From positions 1 through 37,990 of the forward strand of contig JAIYDC010000006.1 of NCBI GenBank assembly GCA_027487685.1: 37,990 nt of DNA, read 5' to 3'. Source of the DNA: Pseudomonadota bacterium (GTDB taxonomy: Bacteria > Bdellovibrionota > Bacteriovoracia > Bacteriovoracales > Bacteriovoracaceae). The first letter of the stretch is position 1, and every line of letters starts with the position of its first letter. Under the pieces are notes generated by a model. The model saw only the letters and a list, made by a program, of their open reading frames with translations. It made no database searches and was not told where the DNA came from. A program made the translations under genes and the position numbers. This document shows, one piece after another, positions 1 through 8,361 of the stretch.

Positions 1-22
1 CATTCACGTCAACCTGTAGCAT
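1..22 (-). CDS. 5' end of an unidentified gene running off the left edge
   Basis: The minus strand shows an AAGGAG ribosome binding site (about 30-35) seven bases before an ATG at 22-20, followed by codons for MLQVDVN up to the window edge. Spacing and strength of the Shine-Dalgarno sequence support a true start, but seven residues are too few to name the product. Confidence 0.5.
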
Positions 23-459
23 GGTCTATCTCCTTGAAAATTAGTTGTAGCAAACCAATTCTATGGAGAGGGCCGTGCTTAGGCCAAATCAGAATTTACA
101 CAAGATTTCTTACACCACCCATGGTGTTGAGGATTAAAAAAATGGCCCGTCAGAGTGGTGGATCTCGCAACCGCTTGCACAAGCTTAGTTGTATGAGACA
201 ACTCACTCCTGAACCATTAAGCTCAAAAAGCGCTTGTAAATTCAGAACCCTACAGGCTTGATGTGCCAAATTGAAACGTCCAGTAGTTTTACTAACCTTT
301 AAGCCCAAATCTCTTCTTCGTAGCAGGTAGCTTATAATCAACAACAGTTTCAATATTCTCAAATCTCTCAAATACTACTTTAAAGATTTCATTTGTCCCT
401 GATTCGAAATGAAATTTCAAGAATTTTACTGTCAAAAGAAATCATGATAAACGAGAGGA
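23..459. other. AT-rich intergenic region
   Basis: This stretch separates a minus-strand gene start at 22 from a plus-strand start at 460, so it should hold divergent promoters. The short ORFs here have no recognisable protein features and I do not call them. I see no convincing sigma-70 promoter, tRNA or terminator. A short imperfect palindrome of the form GAAAT-GA-AATTTC lies near 406-418. Confidence 0.5.
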
Positions 460-834
460 ATGATAATCAATCAGACACACAAAGCATCTTGCCATTGCAA
501 AGCTGTCTCATTCGAACTCTATTTACCTAACGGCCTTGAGAATCCTAGAAGGTGCGACTGCTCCATGTGCAGAATGCGCGGAGCGAGTGTTGCCTCCGTC
601 TCCTTAGAAAACTTAACGATCCTACAAGGTCAAGACAAGCTCACTCTTTACCAGTTCAACACAATGACCGCCAAACACTACTTCTGTTCAGTTTGTGGCA
701 TCTATACCCACCATCAAAGAAGATCAAACCCAACTCAATTCGGATTCAACATTGCATGCTTAGAAGGCGTAAATCCATTCGAGTTAATAGATGTGCCTAT
801 TATGGATGGAATCAATCATCCCGCTGATCGCTAA
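460..834 (+). CDS. GFA-family (glutathione-dependent formaldehyde-activating enzyme-like) zinc protein
   Basis: A 124-residue protein with the layout of the GFA / Mss4-like fold (Pfam GFA family): CHC at residues 11-13, a CDCxxC cluster at 32-37 and a late CxxCG at 76-80. These cysteines are the expected zinc ligands, and the length is typical of single-domain members. Family members are annotated as glutathione-dependent formaldehyde-activating enzymes, but most are of unknown substrate, so only the fold is safe. The start is the first in-frame ATG after a stop; a purine-rich GAGAGGA abuts it too closely to be an ideal ribosome binding site. It converges on the GNAT gene. Confidence 0.85.
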   Translation: MIINQTHKASCHCKAVSFELYLPNGLENPRRCDCSMCRMRGASVASVSLENLTILQGQDKLTLYQFNTMTAKHYFCSVCGIYTHHQRRSNPTQFGFNIACLEGVNPFELIDVPIMDGINHPADR

Positions 835-872
835 GATTCAGAACGGAGTTTTTTAAGACAGAATTCAGAGAA

Positions 873-888
873 TGGCGCACCCGAGAGG
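873..888 (-). repeat. Sequence resembling a tRNA 3' end (possible att remnant)
   Basis: Read on the minus strand this is CCTCTCGGGTGCGCCA, which matches the 3' end of the tRNA-Arg at 2165-2241 at 13 of 16 positions, the last eight (GTGCGCCA) exactly. On the plus strand the identical core is AATGGCGCAC at 871-880 and 2163-2172. The rest of a tRNA cannot be folded here. It lies in the gap between two convergent genes. It may be an attachment-site remnant or a decayed tRNA; the short length makes chance possible. Confidence 0.4.
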
Positions 889-919
889 TGGACTCCGCAA
901 CTGCCCTAGCGACGAAATG

Positions 920-1477
920 CTAAGATAAAATCTTTGCGATATAGTACTCATCTACATAATTACCATCAATGAAAGCTGCTTTTTCTCTCAGACCTTCGAT
1001 TTTAAAACCATGTCTTTGATAAAGCCGAACTCCATTCTCGTTGACGGCACGCACTTCAGCCTCAATTCGCAAAACGCCTTCTTTCTTAGCGTGCTCTATC
1101 ATTAACTCAAGCATCTTTGATCCCAGACCTTCAGTCCAGTAATCCTTAGCGACGGCCATCCCAAAGGTGGCTATATGCTTGACCCAAGGATGATTCTCAA
1201 TTCTTTGAAAAAACCGAAGGCTTCCAAAAAGCTGATCATTGAAAAACACGCCCATTGTTAAATTCACTGGATGCTTTAAGAATCCCTCACACTGGAAGGC
1301 AAGTTGATCACTTGTCATGTCAGGCATAGTTTCATACTTAAGCGTGTGAGTTGTTTCTCGTGCAATTCTTTTTGCGAACTGCTGAATGACTTCTTGGTCA
1401 CCTGGTGCGAACGACCTGATCACCACTTTTTGATGACTCTTTTTGAGGGTGAATTCTTCCGCCAGCAACTTGGCCAT
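920..1477 (-). CDS. GNAT-family N-acetyltransferase
   Basis: A 185-residue protein spanning one GNAT domain. The acetyl-CoA-binding motif A is visible near residues 107-122 (VAKDYWTEGLGSKML, a W-x-E-G-x-G-S form), followed by NENGVRLYQRHGFKIEG at 146-162, the usual beta5/helix4/beta6 segment where an Asn and a Tyr contact CoA. The overall pattern is like Rim-type or small-molecule acetyltransferases; the acceptor is unknown. It begins seven bases after the nucleotidyltransferase stop, so it is probably cotranscribed with it. A GGAG lies somewhat far (about 12 bases) from the ATG. Confidence 0.85.
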   Translation of the reverse strand: MAKLLAEEFTLKKSHQKVVIRSFAPGDQEVIQQFAKRIARETTHTLKYETMPDMTSDQLAFQCEGFLKHPVNLTMGVFFNDQLFGSLRFFQRIENHPWVKHIATFGMAVAKDYWTEGLGSKMLELMIEHAKKEGVLRIEAEVRAVNENGVRLYQRHGFKIEGLREKAAFIDGNYVDEYYIAKILS

Positions 1478-1484
1478 GCTAGGA

Positions 1485-1964
1485 CTACTCCGTTTTCTTT
1501 CGAATAATTTCCAGTTCTGTGGCCACCAATAAGTCTTTCGGTCGTTTTAAGGTCTGCTTACACTTAATAAGATCATCCAAAGATATAATTTTGCATCTAT
1601 TCCCAAAGATGGAGATTTCTATTGCTGACTTACTGACTTCAGAGAAGTCGCCTACTCCTACTACGTTGGAGATGAGATCAAGAACACCTGCATCCGTCGA
1701 AAGATACAAATTATTAATCCCGTTCAAGCTATCGGGAATTTCCATGAAAGACTTTTTGGGATTCATCATTCGATGCTTCGGATTAAGGTCTTTCAGTATA
1801 TTCCTTAGGCTTTCTATATTCTCAGGGGTTAGGACAGCGCATACGTCCATGTCGTGTGTGACATAGGTCGATCCATAGGCCGAAGCTGCCAATCCACCAA
1901 TAAGGACAAAATCAAACCCATTTTCAGTCAGTTTACTTATGAGAATTTTGAAATCGGTTTTCAT
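1485..1964 (-). CDS. Nucleotidyltransferase-fold protein (MNT/AbiEii-like)
   Basis: A 159-residue protein with the minimal nucleotidyltransferase signature: GG at residues 23-24, then a helix, then D38-x-D40 as metal ligands (VTHDMDV). The C-terminal part (KIISLDDLIKCKQTLKRPKD) resembles the second half of stand-alone nucleotidyltransferases such as the DUF6036/AbiEii groups. Many of these act as toxins or antitoxins that modify tRNA or proteins; others are uncharacterised. The gene overlaps the preceding small ORF by 32 bases, indicating translational coupling, and is followed at seven bases by the GNAT gene. Whether it is catalytically active is inference. Confidence 0.8.
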   Translation of the reverse strand: MKTDFKILISKLTENGFDFVLIGGLAASAYGSTYVTHDMDVCAVLTPENIESLRNILKDLNPKHRMMNPKKSFMEIPDSLNGINNLYLSTDAGVLDLISNVVGVGDFSEVSKSAIEISIFGNRCKIISLDDLIKCKQTLKRPKDLLVATELEIIRKKTE

Positions 1965-2121
1965 TAGCTTCCTTCAGTGAAGTTCGCATCTCTTCTATCA
2001 AACTCACGGCATTTTGAAGTTGCTCAATACGTTCTTCGACGGACAATTCAAGATTCAGCTCAATAAGACTGATTTGCTCAGGAGTTAATTTACTTATAGT
2101 AGAGGTAGGCATTTCTTTCAT
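1933..2121 (-). CDS. Small helical protein coupled to the nucleotidyltransferase
   Basis: A 62-residue acidic, helix-rich protein ([19 protein letters not shown], then a helix with [11 protein letters not shown]). I chose the ATG at 2121 because a GAGG lies eight bases upstream; an in-frame ATG at 2151 adds ten residues but lacks a ribosome binding site. The open frame continues upstream through the tRNA-Arg gene, and that portion is not protein. Small acidic proteins of this kind often precede stand-alone nucleotidyltransferases and may act as the partner or neutraliser. The 32-base overlap with the next start supports a shared function. No characterised family is recognised. Confidence 0.6.
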   Translation of the reverse strand: MKEMPTSTISKLTPEQISLIELNLELSVEERIEQLQNAVSLIEEMRTSLKEANENRFQNSHK

Positions 2122-2164
2122 GAAAGGATCCTCATACTCGAGAATCTCCATTTGGCCGGTAAAA

Positions 2165-2241
2165 TGGCGCACTCGACTGGAGTCGAACCAGTGACCCCTT
2201 CCTTCGGAGGGAAGTACTCTATCCAACTGAGCTACGAGTGC
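2165..2241 (-). tRNA. tRNA-Arg (anticodon CCG)
   Basis: On the minus strand the acceptor arm GCACTCG pairs with CGAGTGC, followed by G and an encoded CCA at 2165-2168. The anticodon stem CTTCC/GGAAG encloses a seven-base loop CTCCGAA with anticodon CCG, which reads CGG arginine codons. The T arm ACTGG-TTCGACT-CCAGT is intact. Total length is 77 nt. A TATCAT hexamer at 2250-2255 lies just upstream and may be the -10 element, without an obvious -35. No terminator separates it from the small ORF starting at 2121. Confidence 0.97.
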
Positions 2242-2298
2242 GTCCGGCCATGATAGCAGAACACACCGCAACATTGCCACCACTTTTCCAGGCGATGA

Positions 2299-3594
2299 CT
2301 ACCGAAATTGCGCAGAAACTTTCTGGAGTCCCATCTGAATGCGAGAGTAAAAGTTGGCCGCCCCATCCCCGTTAGTCTCTACGGCGATGAATTCAACCTG
2401 GGGATACAGATTAGAAATTTTATTCTGCACTCCATCAGAAACTCCGGAAGAACTCAAGCATGTGAAGGGCTTGACACTCACGATCAAGTCCGCGAGGCGA
2501 TTCTTGGCAATATGAATGTGGTGAGCGACCTCCATGTGGTCTTCTCCCCCGTCGACATGTAGATCGAAGTGCTCCTTCGCCAGCGTGGCGAGTTGCCCGT
2601 GATCAGAAACGTGGAGTCTCTCCCCCAAAAGCATCCCGATACCCAGGAAGAAATATTTGATGAGTTTTTCCAGGACCAAAAGCTTCACCTCTGTTCCGGA
2701 CCAGAGGAACCGCGAGCGCTTTTGCGAAGCCATCCATCGGGCACGCCAGATCTGGTGAAGGAGCCAGTCTGTGAGTGTCTCATTGGAGACAACCCCTCCC
2801 TCTTTCTCAATAAAGCGAAAGAGGTGGTAGTTGCCTTCTCCGTCGGTGGTCTTCGCCCAAAACTCACCCATAATGTGAACAACTGGGCGCTTTTCACGCC
2901 GAAGCTTCATGCTGTTCAGAACTTTGCGTGCCCGCAACATTCCCTGGACCCAACGGCCCTGACCGATCCCTTCTTGTACCAGTGCCCTCGCCTCTTTGAG
3001 CAGAGTATCCACAGATCCAGGGGTCTCTTCGAAGGGTCTGCGCTTTATATTAATGGTGTTGAGAGCGTCTCCTACCATGATGGCGAAGAAAAACCGCAGG
3101 AGATCGGTGTTTGTGAGCTTGAGTCCATCCATCAGGACGTCCTGAATATCCCCTGAGCGCGTGAAGAGGAGAACGCGAAAGCCTTCAAAACCTGAATCCC
3201 TGAGTGCTTTCCGATACTCGGTTGCGTACATGCCCATCCGGCAGGGGCCGCAGCCACCGGCCGTTACAAATGCATATTCTTTAACAATCCTTTCGGTCGG
3301 TATCCCCTCCACATCCCGCAGCTCTACCAAATGCTTCACGAGGTTTCCCACGGTGAAGTAGGTCGGATTGCACTGACCGCGATTACCGAACTCACGACCG
3401 AGCTGGAGTGCCTGGTTGTCCGGTTCCTCCATGATTTCGAACTTAAGCCCCGCAAGTCCCACCACGGTTTTCACTAGATGCAAGATGTGCAGCGGGAGTC
3501 CGGAGGTCAGGAGGGTGACGTTACCGCGGTCTGCGAGTCGGAAGTCGCGGGGATTGGCGTCGGTCCAATGGGAAGCTCGAGGGGTTGCTTGCAT
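2299..3594 (-). CDS. 2-hydroxyacyl-CoA dehydratase-type protein, COG3581-like subunit
   Basis: A 431-residue protein corresponding to the C-terminal portion (COG3581-like) of the roughly 1400-residue CoA-activase/dehydratase proteins found in many bacteria. Conserved cysteine motifs are GQCNPTYFT, the hallmark TAGGCGPCRMGMYATEY and VKPFTCLSSSG, likely iron-sulfur ligands as in HgdB-type dehydratase subunits. The ATG at 3594 has an AAAGGAAAG ribosome binding site about six bases upstream, inside the previous gene, which it overlaps by 88 bases in the -1 frame. It presumably forms a complex with the preceding activase. The substrate is unknown. The first 25 or so residues look non-conserved. 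Confidence 0.85.
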   Translation of the reverse strand: MQATPRASHWTDANPRDFRLADRGNVTLLTSGLPLHILHLVKTVVGLAGLKFEIMEEPDNQALQLGREFGNRGQCNPTYFTVGNLVKHLVELRDVEGIPTERIVKEYAFVTAGGCGPCRMGMYATEYRKALRDSGFEGFRVLLFTRSGDIQDVLMDGLKLTNTDLLRFFFAIMVGDALNTINIKRRPFEETPGSVDTLLKEARALVQEGIGQGRWVQGMLRARKVLNSMKLRREKRPVVHIMGEFWAKTTDGEGNYHLFRFIEKEGGVVSNETLTDWLLHQIWRARWMASQKRSRFLWSGTEVKLLVLEKLIKYFFLGIGMLLGERLHVSDHGQLATLAKEHFDLHVDGGEDHMEVAHHIHIAKNRLADLIVSVKPFTCLSSSGVSDGVQNKISNLYPQVEFIAVETNGDGAANFYSRIQMGLQKVSAQFR

Positions 3595-6500
3595 GGGTCG
3601 CTTTCCTTTCTCATGCGTTCAATACGTTTATTAAGGTTATAGGCAAAGGTCTTGAGCCGGATCTTAAAGCTCTCCGTCGGGGAGGTTTGATCCAGGTCAT
3701 GAAGGGTTAAATAGGCCGTCCTCGAGGCGCCCGTGATGGAATCGATGATCCCGTATGTAGGAGCATCGTGGCCGCACTTGAAGCTCGAGATGTCGATCAC
3801 GGCAACGTGAGGGTTCCGGGCAGCAAACTTCGCGGCCCACACTTTCTGAGCGGAATTCACGGAGAAATTCTCAGGCCAGACGTCGTTAATGTCCAAAGGA
3901 TTTCCATCGAAGTAGCGTGACAGCCACGCTTTATCCTTTGGCACACTGGTCATCGTTATCACTGGGAAACCAAGGCCCTGGACCTCGTCGAGGATCTGAT
4001 GATTAAGGCCCGGATCCAGATGGTAAGGGCGGCCAATAAAGAGAATCACCACATTTTTTTCGCGCTCGGCTCTCTCAATGAGCTCCTTGCCCTGGGCCTC
4101 AAGGCCTAAGCGGAATTCAACGAGACGTTGAAGGCCTTGATCGACGGCGAAATCATTTTCTCGAGAACTAAGTCCTAGGCGCATCCCCCATGTCTCCAAG
4201 AGCTGCTTCTTTAAGTACTTAATGTCCTGGAAATCCAGCGCCTGCTCGACGTAGGTGACCGAGCGCTCAGAGAAGTAATCTTTCTCCGCGGTAAACGACG
4301 CCTTCATGACCTGAGGAGTTCCCTGGACCACCGGGCAAGAGGTAGAGCCCATGACATTCTCGAGGTAGTTCGGGATGTTCGTGATCGCAGGAAAGTAGAG
4401 GTAATCCATCTTCTCATTAAACAAGAGCTGATGGATGTGGGCCTGGGCCACCTTGGCCGGGAAGCACGGATCAATGGAGCCGTACTTCATGCCATCTTTG
4501 CCCATTTGCTCGTTTGTTTCGGAACTCCAGATGAGATTTTCTTTCCGGATCCCCAGAGAAAGGAAGTAGGAGTTGAAGAAGGGTCCCATCACCCACATAT
4601 TCAGCACCCGTGGAAGGGCGATGCGGGTATGAGAGCGGTCCAATGTCTTGCGCCTAAATCGCTCGAGAGGCCCTGGTTGATAAGCGAGTGGAGTAAAGTC
4701 GAGGCTAAAAAGTTCTTTCGCCTCAGTCCGAACGAGGTTCGGATTATTCTGCTTTTTCTCCCGGTTCTTTTGCATCAGAAGTTTCAGGGCCGCTTTATCT
4801 TCCACTGTCCCCTTCTCGCAGGAGAAGCCCGAGATGTATCGAACGGCATTTCCTTTCGGAGTCATCGTATCCACAAAGGTTCGGGCACAGTTGTTGGGGC
4901 AGAAATTACAACGGGTCGCCTCGTCGGAGCGCGTCGTGTAACGGAGATTCAGGCTGTCATCGAGCCCCACAAAGGTCGATTGACCGCGAAGGCTTACGAG
5001 CTCACGGGCCTCTAAGGCCGCGCCGATGGCACCCGCTTCACCCGGATGTGGGTGAACAAAGACTTCGGCGTTCCGGACGCGCTTTTTAATGTAGTCCACC
5101 TGGGCCTTAAGCGCCGCCTGGTTATACTGGGTACCTCCCTGAAGAACAAAGCGCCGACCGAATTGCTCAAGGCGTGGGATCTGAACCACGTACTGCCAGA
5201 TGTTCTTCGGCAACACCTGGGCCAAACCGGCCATGATCTCTTCTTTCGAGAAGCCCTGCTTCTGGAAGTTCACTCGGTCAGTATCAAGAAAGACGCCGCA
5301 GCCATAAGAGAAGGTTGGTGCCATCTCGGCGCGGAAGGCGACTTCGGCGTACTCGCTTACAGGATGGCCAAACTGCTCGGCCATCCCCTGAAGGATCATA
5401 CCATTCCCGGCGCTGCACTGATTAGAGAGCTTGAAATTAGCAAGCTCCTTGGCGCGCAAGAAGAGGACCTTGATGTCCTGGCCTCCGATGTCGCAGATCA
5501 CGTCCACGTCGCCGAAGTAGTGTTGCGAACTCTTCATGTGGGCGACGGTTTCGATCACGTTCACATCTGCAGAGAAAACCTTCTCGAAGATGTTGGCGGC
5601 ATAGCCCGTGACACCGAAGCCCAAGATTTCGAGTTCTGCAGTATTGGCATAATGATCATTAATTTTTTGGATGAGGATTTTAAAATCCTCAAACGGGTTC
5701 CCCTTCGAGAGGGTGTAGACCTTAAGGAGCAACTCACCGTCTTCGCCAATGAGGGCACACTTCGTTGACGTCGAGCCGCCGTCGACGCCGAGGTAGGCAC
5801 GAACTCGCGCACCAGGACGGTAGGTAGGCGGAGTGAACGGTTTAATGGTGTAGTCATGCTTGAAGCTTTGAAGTTCTTCCGGCGAGGTCCAAAGTGAATC
5901 TCCGGCAATCGCCTGAAGCTCTTCTTTGCGCCCTCCAGAGATAAAGGCACGCAGCTCGTCGAGACCTTTATAAATCTCTCGCTGGTAACTCGTAACTCCG
6001 AAATAGCAGCAACCGAGGGCAGCGTAGTAAAGCGAATTCTCCGGCACATAAATCTTCTCGTCGATGTTCCCGTCGAGGAGCTCAGTGAATCCGCGTTCGG
6101 CCCAGATCTCCCGGACCCGGTGCTTCCAGCACGAAACGAGAAACGGTAAGTAGGTATTAGGTCCACCCAAGAGGATGATCTCGTCTTGAAGGGTATTCCC
6201 ACGGGTCAGCACCGAGAGGTTCTGGTTGACGATGGCGTCAGCGAGGGAGTTCATGATGTCTTCCTTCGGAATGGAAGACTTGATCAGGTTCACGATGTCG
6301 GTCTCAGCGAACACACCGCACTTGGCGGCCACATGATGGAGTTTTCCCGGGTCGAAAGTGATCCGGGCGAGCTCTTCCGGGGCCATGCCAACCTTGAGCA
6401 TGCACTTATCGATCGTGGCTCCGGTACCTGAGGCGCACTTATCGTTCATATAGGTGAGTGCGCGTTTCTCGCCGTTTTCTTTTTCCTTAAAGATGATAAC

Positions 6501-6848
6501 CTTCGCGTCCTGGCCTCCGAGTTCGATGACGCTTCGGGCGCGGGGATGGAGTTTCTCCACCGCCAATGCCACAGCATTTACTTCCTGGACAAAGCGAGCA
6601 CCCAAGCGCGGGGCCAAAGGCTGGGCGCCAGAGCCGGTCATGAAGAGAGAGACATCGAGGGTTAAGAACTCTGGAAAGCGCTCGGTGAGGGTCACGAGCA
6701 GGTCATGTACACATTGAGCTTGGCGGGTATGGTGCCGCTCGTAGCTTGAATAGAGGATCTCAAGCTCCGGGGACAGCACGGTGACTTTAACAGTGGTGGA
6801 ACCAACGTCGATGCCGACTAAAAGGTGACGTAGCTCAGTTTTTTTCAT
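3507..6848 (-). CDS. Acyl-CoA dehydratase activase with two BadF/HgdC-type ATPase domains plus DUF2229/COG3580 region
   Basis: A 1113-residue protein. Two ASKHA ATPase modules are seen: module 1 with GIDVGSTTVK (12-21), ELGGQDAKVI (109-118), C138 and C177; module 2 with GVDGGSTSTK (354-363), DIGGQDIKV (453-461), C478 and C517. The paired cysteines are the ligands that bridge a [4Fe-4S] cluster between subunits in HgdC-type activators. A C647-x2-C650-x3-C654 motif opens the DUF2229 region, followed by an HgdB-like part (GRPYHLDPGLNH, FKCGHDAPTYG). Such proteins use ATP to inject low-potential electrons into a partner dehydratase or reductase. I start at the ATG at 6848, since an upstream ATG at 6893 adds 15 residues without family support or a ribosome binding site. 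Confidence 0.9.
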   Translation of the reverse strand: MKKTELRHLLVGIDVGSTTVKVTVLSPELEILYSSYERHHTRQAQCVHDLLVTLTERFPEFLTLDVSLFMTGSGAQPLAPRLGARFVQEVNAVALAVEKLHPRARSVIELGGQDAKVIIFKEKENGEKRALTYMNDKCASGTGATIDKCMLKVGMAPEELARITFDPGKLHHVAAKCGVFAETDIVNLIKSSIPKEDIMNSLADAIVNQNLSVLTRGNTLQDEIILLGGPNTYLPFLVSCWKHRVREIWAERGFTELLDGNIDEKIYVPENSLYYAALGCCYFGVTSYQREIYKGLDELRAFISGGRKEELQAIAGDSLWTSPEELQSFKHDYTIKPFTPPTYRPGARVRAYLGVDGGSTSTKCALIGEDGELLLKVYTLSKGNPFEDFKILIQKINDHYANTAELEILGFGVTGYAANIFEKVFSADVNVIETVAHMKSSQHYFGDVDVICDIGGQDIKVLFLRAKELANFKLSNQCSAGNGMILQGMAEQFGHPVSEYAEVAFRAEMAPTFSYGCGVFLDTDRVNFQKQGFSKEEIMAGLAQVLPKNIWQYVVQIPRLEQFGRRFVLQGGTQYNQAALKAQVDYIKKRVRNAEVFVHPHPGEAGAIGAALEARELVSLRGQSTFVGLDDSLNLRYTTRSDEATRCNFCPNNCARTFVDTMTPKGNAVRYISGFSCEKGTVEDKAALKLLMQKNREKKQNNPNLVRTEAKELFSLDFTPLAYQPGPLERFRRKTLDRSHTRIALPRVLNMWVMGPFFNSYFLSLGIRKENLIWSSETNEQMGKDGMKYGSIDPCFPAKVAQAHIHQLLFNEKMDYLYFPAITNIPNYLENVMGSTSCPVVQGTPQVMKASFTAEKDYFSERSVTYVEQALDFQDIKYLKKQLLETWGMRLGLSSRENDFAVDQGLQRLVEFRLGLEAQGKELIERAEREKNVVILFIGRPYHLDPGLNHQILDEVQGLGFPVITMTSVPKDKAWLSRYFDGNPLDINDVWPENFSVNSAQKVWAAKFAARNPHVAVIDISSFKCGHDAPTYGIIDSITGASRTAYLTLHDLDQTSPTESFKIRLKTFAYNLNKRIERMRKESDPCKQPLELPIGPTPIPATSDSQTAVTSPS

Positions 6849-7205
6849 CTTTCTCAGTAGACCACGGTAATAGGAAAACCTCCAAGAAATCATTTAATCC
6901 AGATCAAATAACCTAGAAAGATTGATGCCGTAGGGCCATCATTACTTCACAGACTGACCAAACCAATTTGTTTTTTTTCTCGCAGAGTTTAATCAAATAC
7001 TGAATAAATGCCTGCAAGTGTTTTCGAAGAATTTAGGAAGTTGAAACAGGATATTTTTTATAGAAAAGGAGGACTAAGCAGGAGGTCCAAACAAGTAAAA
7101 ATTACATCGATCTGCTTCTCCTAAAGAGGTAGCCCAAACCATCTTGACTCTATGCGCAAACCGTATTAGGTTTCCGTTCATCTTTACGAGTTGAAAGGAG
7201 TTAGT
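6849..7205. other. Divergent intergenic region between the activase and a secreted protein
   Basis: About 350 bases without a gene. It must hold promoters for both flanking genes. A TTGACT at 7144-7149 is a plausible -35 for the plus-strand gene, but no good -10 follows at proper spacing. Two GGAGG-containing near-repeats (GGAGGAC at 7068-7074 and GGAGGTC at 7081-7087) sit in the middle. I find no RNA gene. Confidence 0.5.
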
Positions 7206-8231
7206 ATGAAGTTGGGAAAAAAAGCAATCCTGGCGGCCCTCCCCTTAGTTCTGCCAACTTTTGCCCAGGCCAATTATACGTTGAGCTGCAAGGGAAGCTT
7301 CGAGAGAACTCGGAGCCAAGTGAAGGTGTCTGCTGGCCCCGAGTTCGATGCCTCATATTCCCGTATTCAGAGGTTAAGGAAAACATCTGGCGAGCGCCTC
7401 AAGGCTGAGTTAGCTGCTGTTGAAAATGCGACAAAAATTCTTGAAGATCAGAGGGAAGACCAAGAAAGGTACCAGTACGATCGGCAAAGTGATGCTATCA
7501 TCACAAAATTTATTCGTGAGCTGCGGGAGGGTAAAAGATTCGTAAGTCAGATCGTTTCAGAGGAAACGACAGTGACCGAAAACTTCGATGCTTCAGCATC
7601 ACTTCCAACAACCCCCCAGTCGTCAGAAATTGAAAAAGAGATCGAAGCCTCTTTTGCCTCATCCAAAGGATTTCCTGAGATTAAGATTACGGGATATATA
7701 CGAGGATATCATGATGAAAATATATCAGTGCTTTTACCTCACTATACCCGTGTAGCCGGATTTAGTTTTCACGTAAACTCACAATCCCAAGACATTTGGC
7801 CAGGCCAAAATTTGATCTATCCTCAAATGTTCATCTATCATACGACAGTTGGTTCTCTGGTTTCATCGTATGGTATGGATGATCGTTTTTTAGCTCACAG
7901 AAAGTCTCGTCAGTGCACCAGCTCAGATTATGCTGCCGACCTACCCTGGTATGAGGGGGACTCTGGTCGTCTGTTGCGCATCGAAGATCGGCAAGAAGGC
8001 ATTTGTAGAAAAGCTTTTTTCGATACAACAACTTTACCGGAAATTGATTTCGATGGCTTACCCCGCTATATCAGAATACGTGCTGGTGAGAAATACTCGG
8101 TGGCCGATGATCTGAAACGTATGGCCACACAGTATGATTTAAGGGATCAGTACATATTGGATTCTAACAGCGGCATTTTTACCTCTGTAAAAACAAGCTT
8201 GAAGCCCAACTGCATGCTCAGAGTTAACTAA
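7206..8231 (+). CDS. Secreted protein of unknown function
   Basis: A 341-residue protein. The N-terminus (KLGKK, then a hydrophobic run ending in TFAQA) is a type I signal peptide with likely cleavage after residue 22, so the product is periplasmic or secreted. The mature part begins NYTLSC and has a charged helical stretch around residues 50-100, then a mixed region with a few cysteines. I recognise no domain. The ATG at 7206 is preceded by AAGGAG at six bases, which decides the start over an in-frame TTG at 7191. It is followed by a large hairpin at 8246-8302, suggesting a single-gene transcript. Confidence 0.8.
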   Translation: MKLGKKAILAALPLVLPTFAQANYTLSCKGSFERTRSQVKVSAGPEFDASYSRIQRLRKTSGERLKAELAAVENATKILEDQREDQERYQYDRQSDAIITKFIRELREGKRFVSQIVSEETTVTENFDASASLPTTPQSSEIEKEIEASFASSKGFPEIKITGYIRGYHDENISVLLPHYTRVAGFSFHVNSQSQDIWPGQNLIYPQMFIYHTTVGSLVSSYGMDDRFLAHRKSRQCTSSDYAADLPWYEGDSGRLLRIEDRQEGICRKAFFDTTTLPEIDFDGLPRYIRIRAGEKYSVADDLKRMATQYDLRDQYILDSNSGIFTSVKTSLKPNCMLRVN

Positions 8232-8245
8232 CTAAACTCTTAATG

Positions 8246-8302
8246 TTATCAACTTCAAGCAGGGCATTCACCCCATTTTATGTGGGGTGTTGCCTTGATA
8301 AC
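8246..8302 (+). terminator. Long stem-loop after the secreted protein gene
   Basis: Outer arms GTTATCAA (8246-8253) and TTGATAAC (8295-8302) are perfect complements. Inside them GGGCATTCACCCC pairs with GGGGTGTTGCC around an AT-rich loop. The nested stem is strong, but no clear U-tract follows, so it may be a terminator of limited efficiency, an mRNA 3'-end stabiliser or a protein site. Confidence 0.5.
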
Positions 8303-8361
8303 ACCCGTGTTGATTTTACACTTCGATCCAGGGACACCCGAGTCAGGAGTTACAATCGATT

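Noticed and set aside
34-371. Short ORFs on both strands at the left edge
   Set aside because: They lack ribosome binding sites, recognisable motifs and protein-like composition.
1933-2283. A 116-codon ORF reading through the tRNA-Arg gene
   Set aside because: The segment [20 protein letters not shown] is translated tRNA, a well-known false ORF; only the part from 2121 is a plausible protein.
2569-6717. Several long plus-strand ORFs (up to 240 codons) opposite the dehydratase/activase genes
   Set aside because: They are antisense shadows of strongly conserved genes, caused by codon bias; their translations have no domain features.
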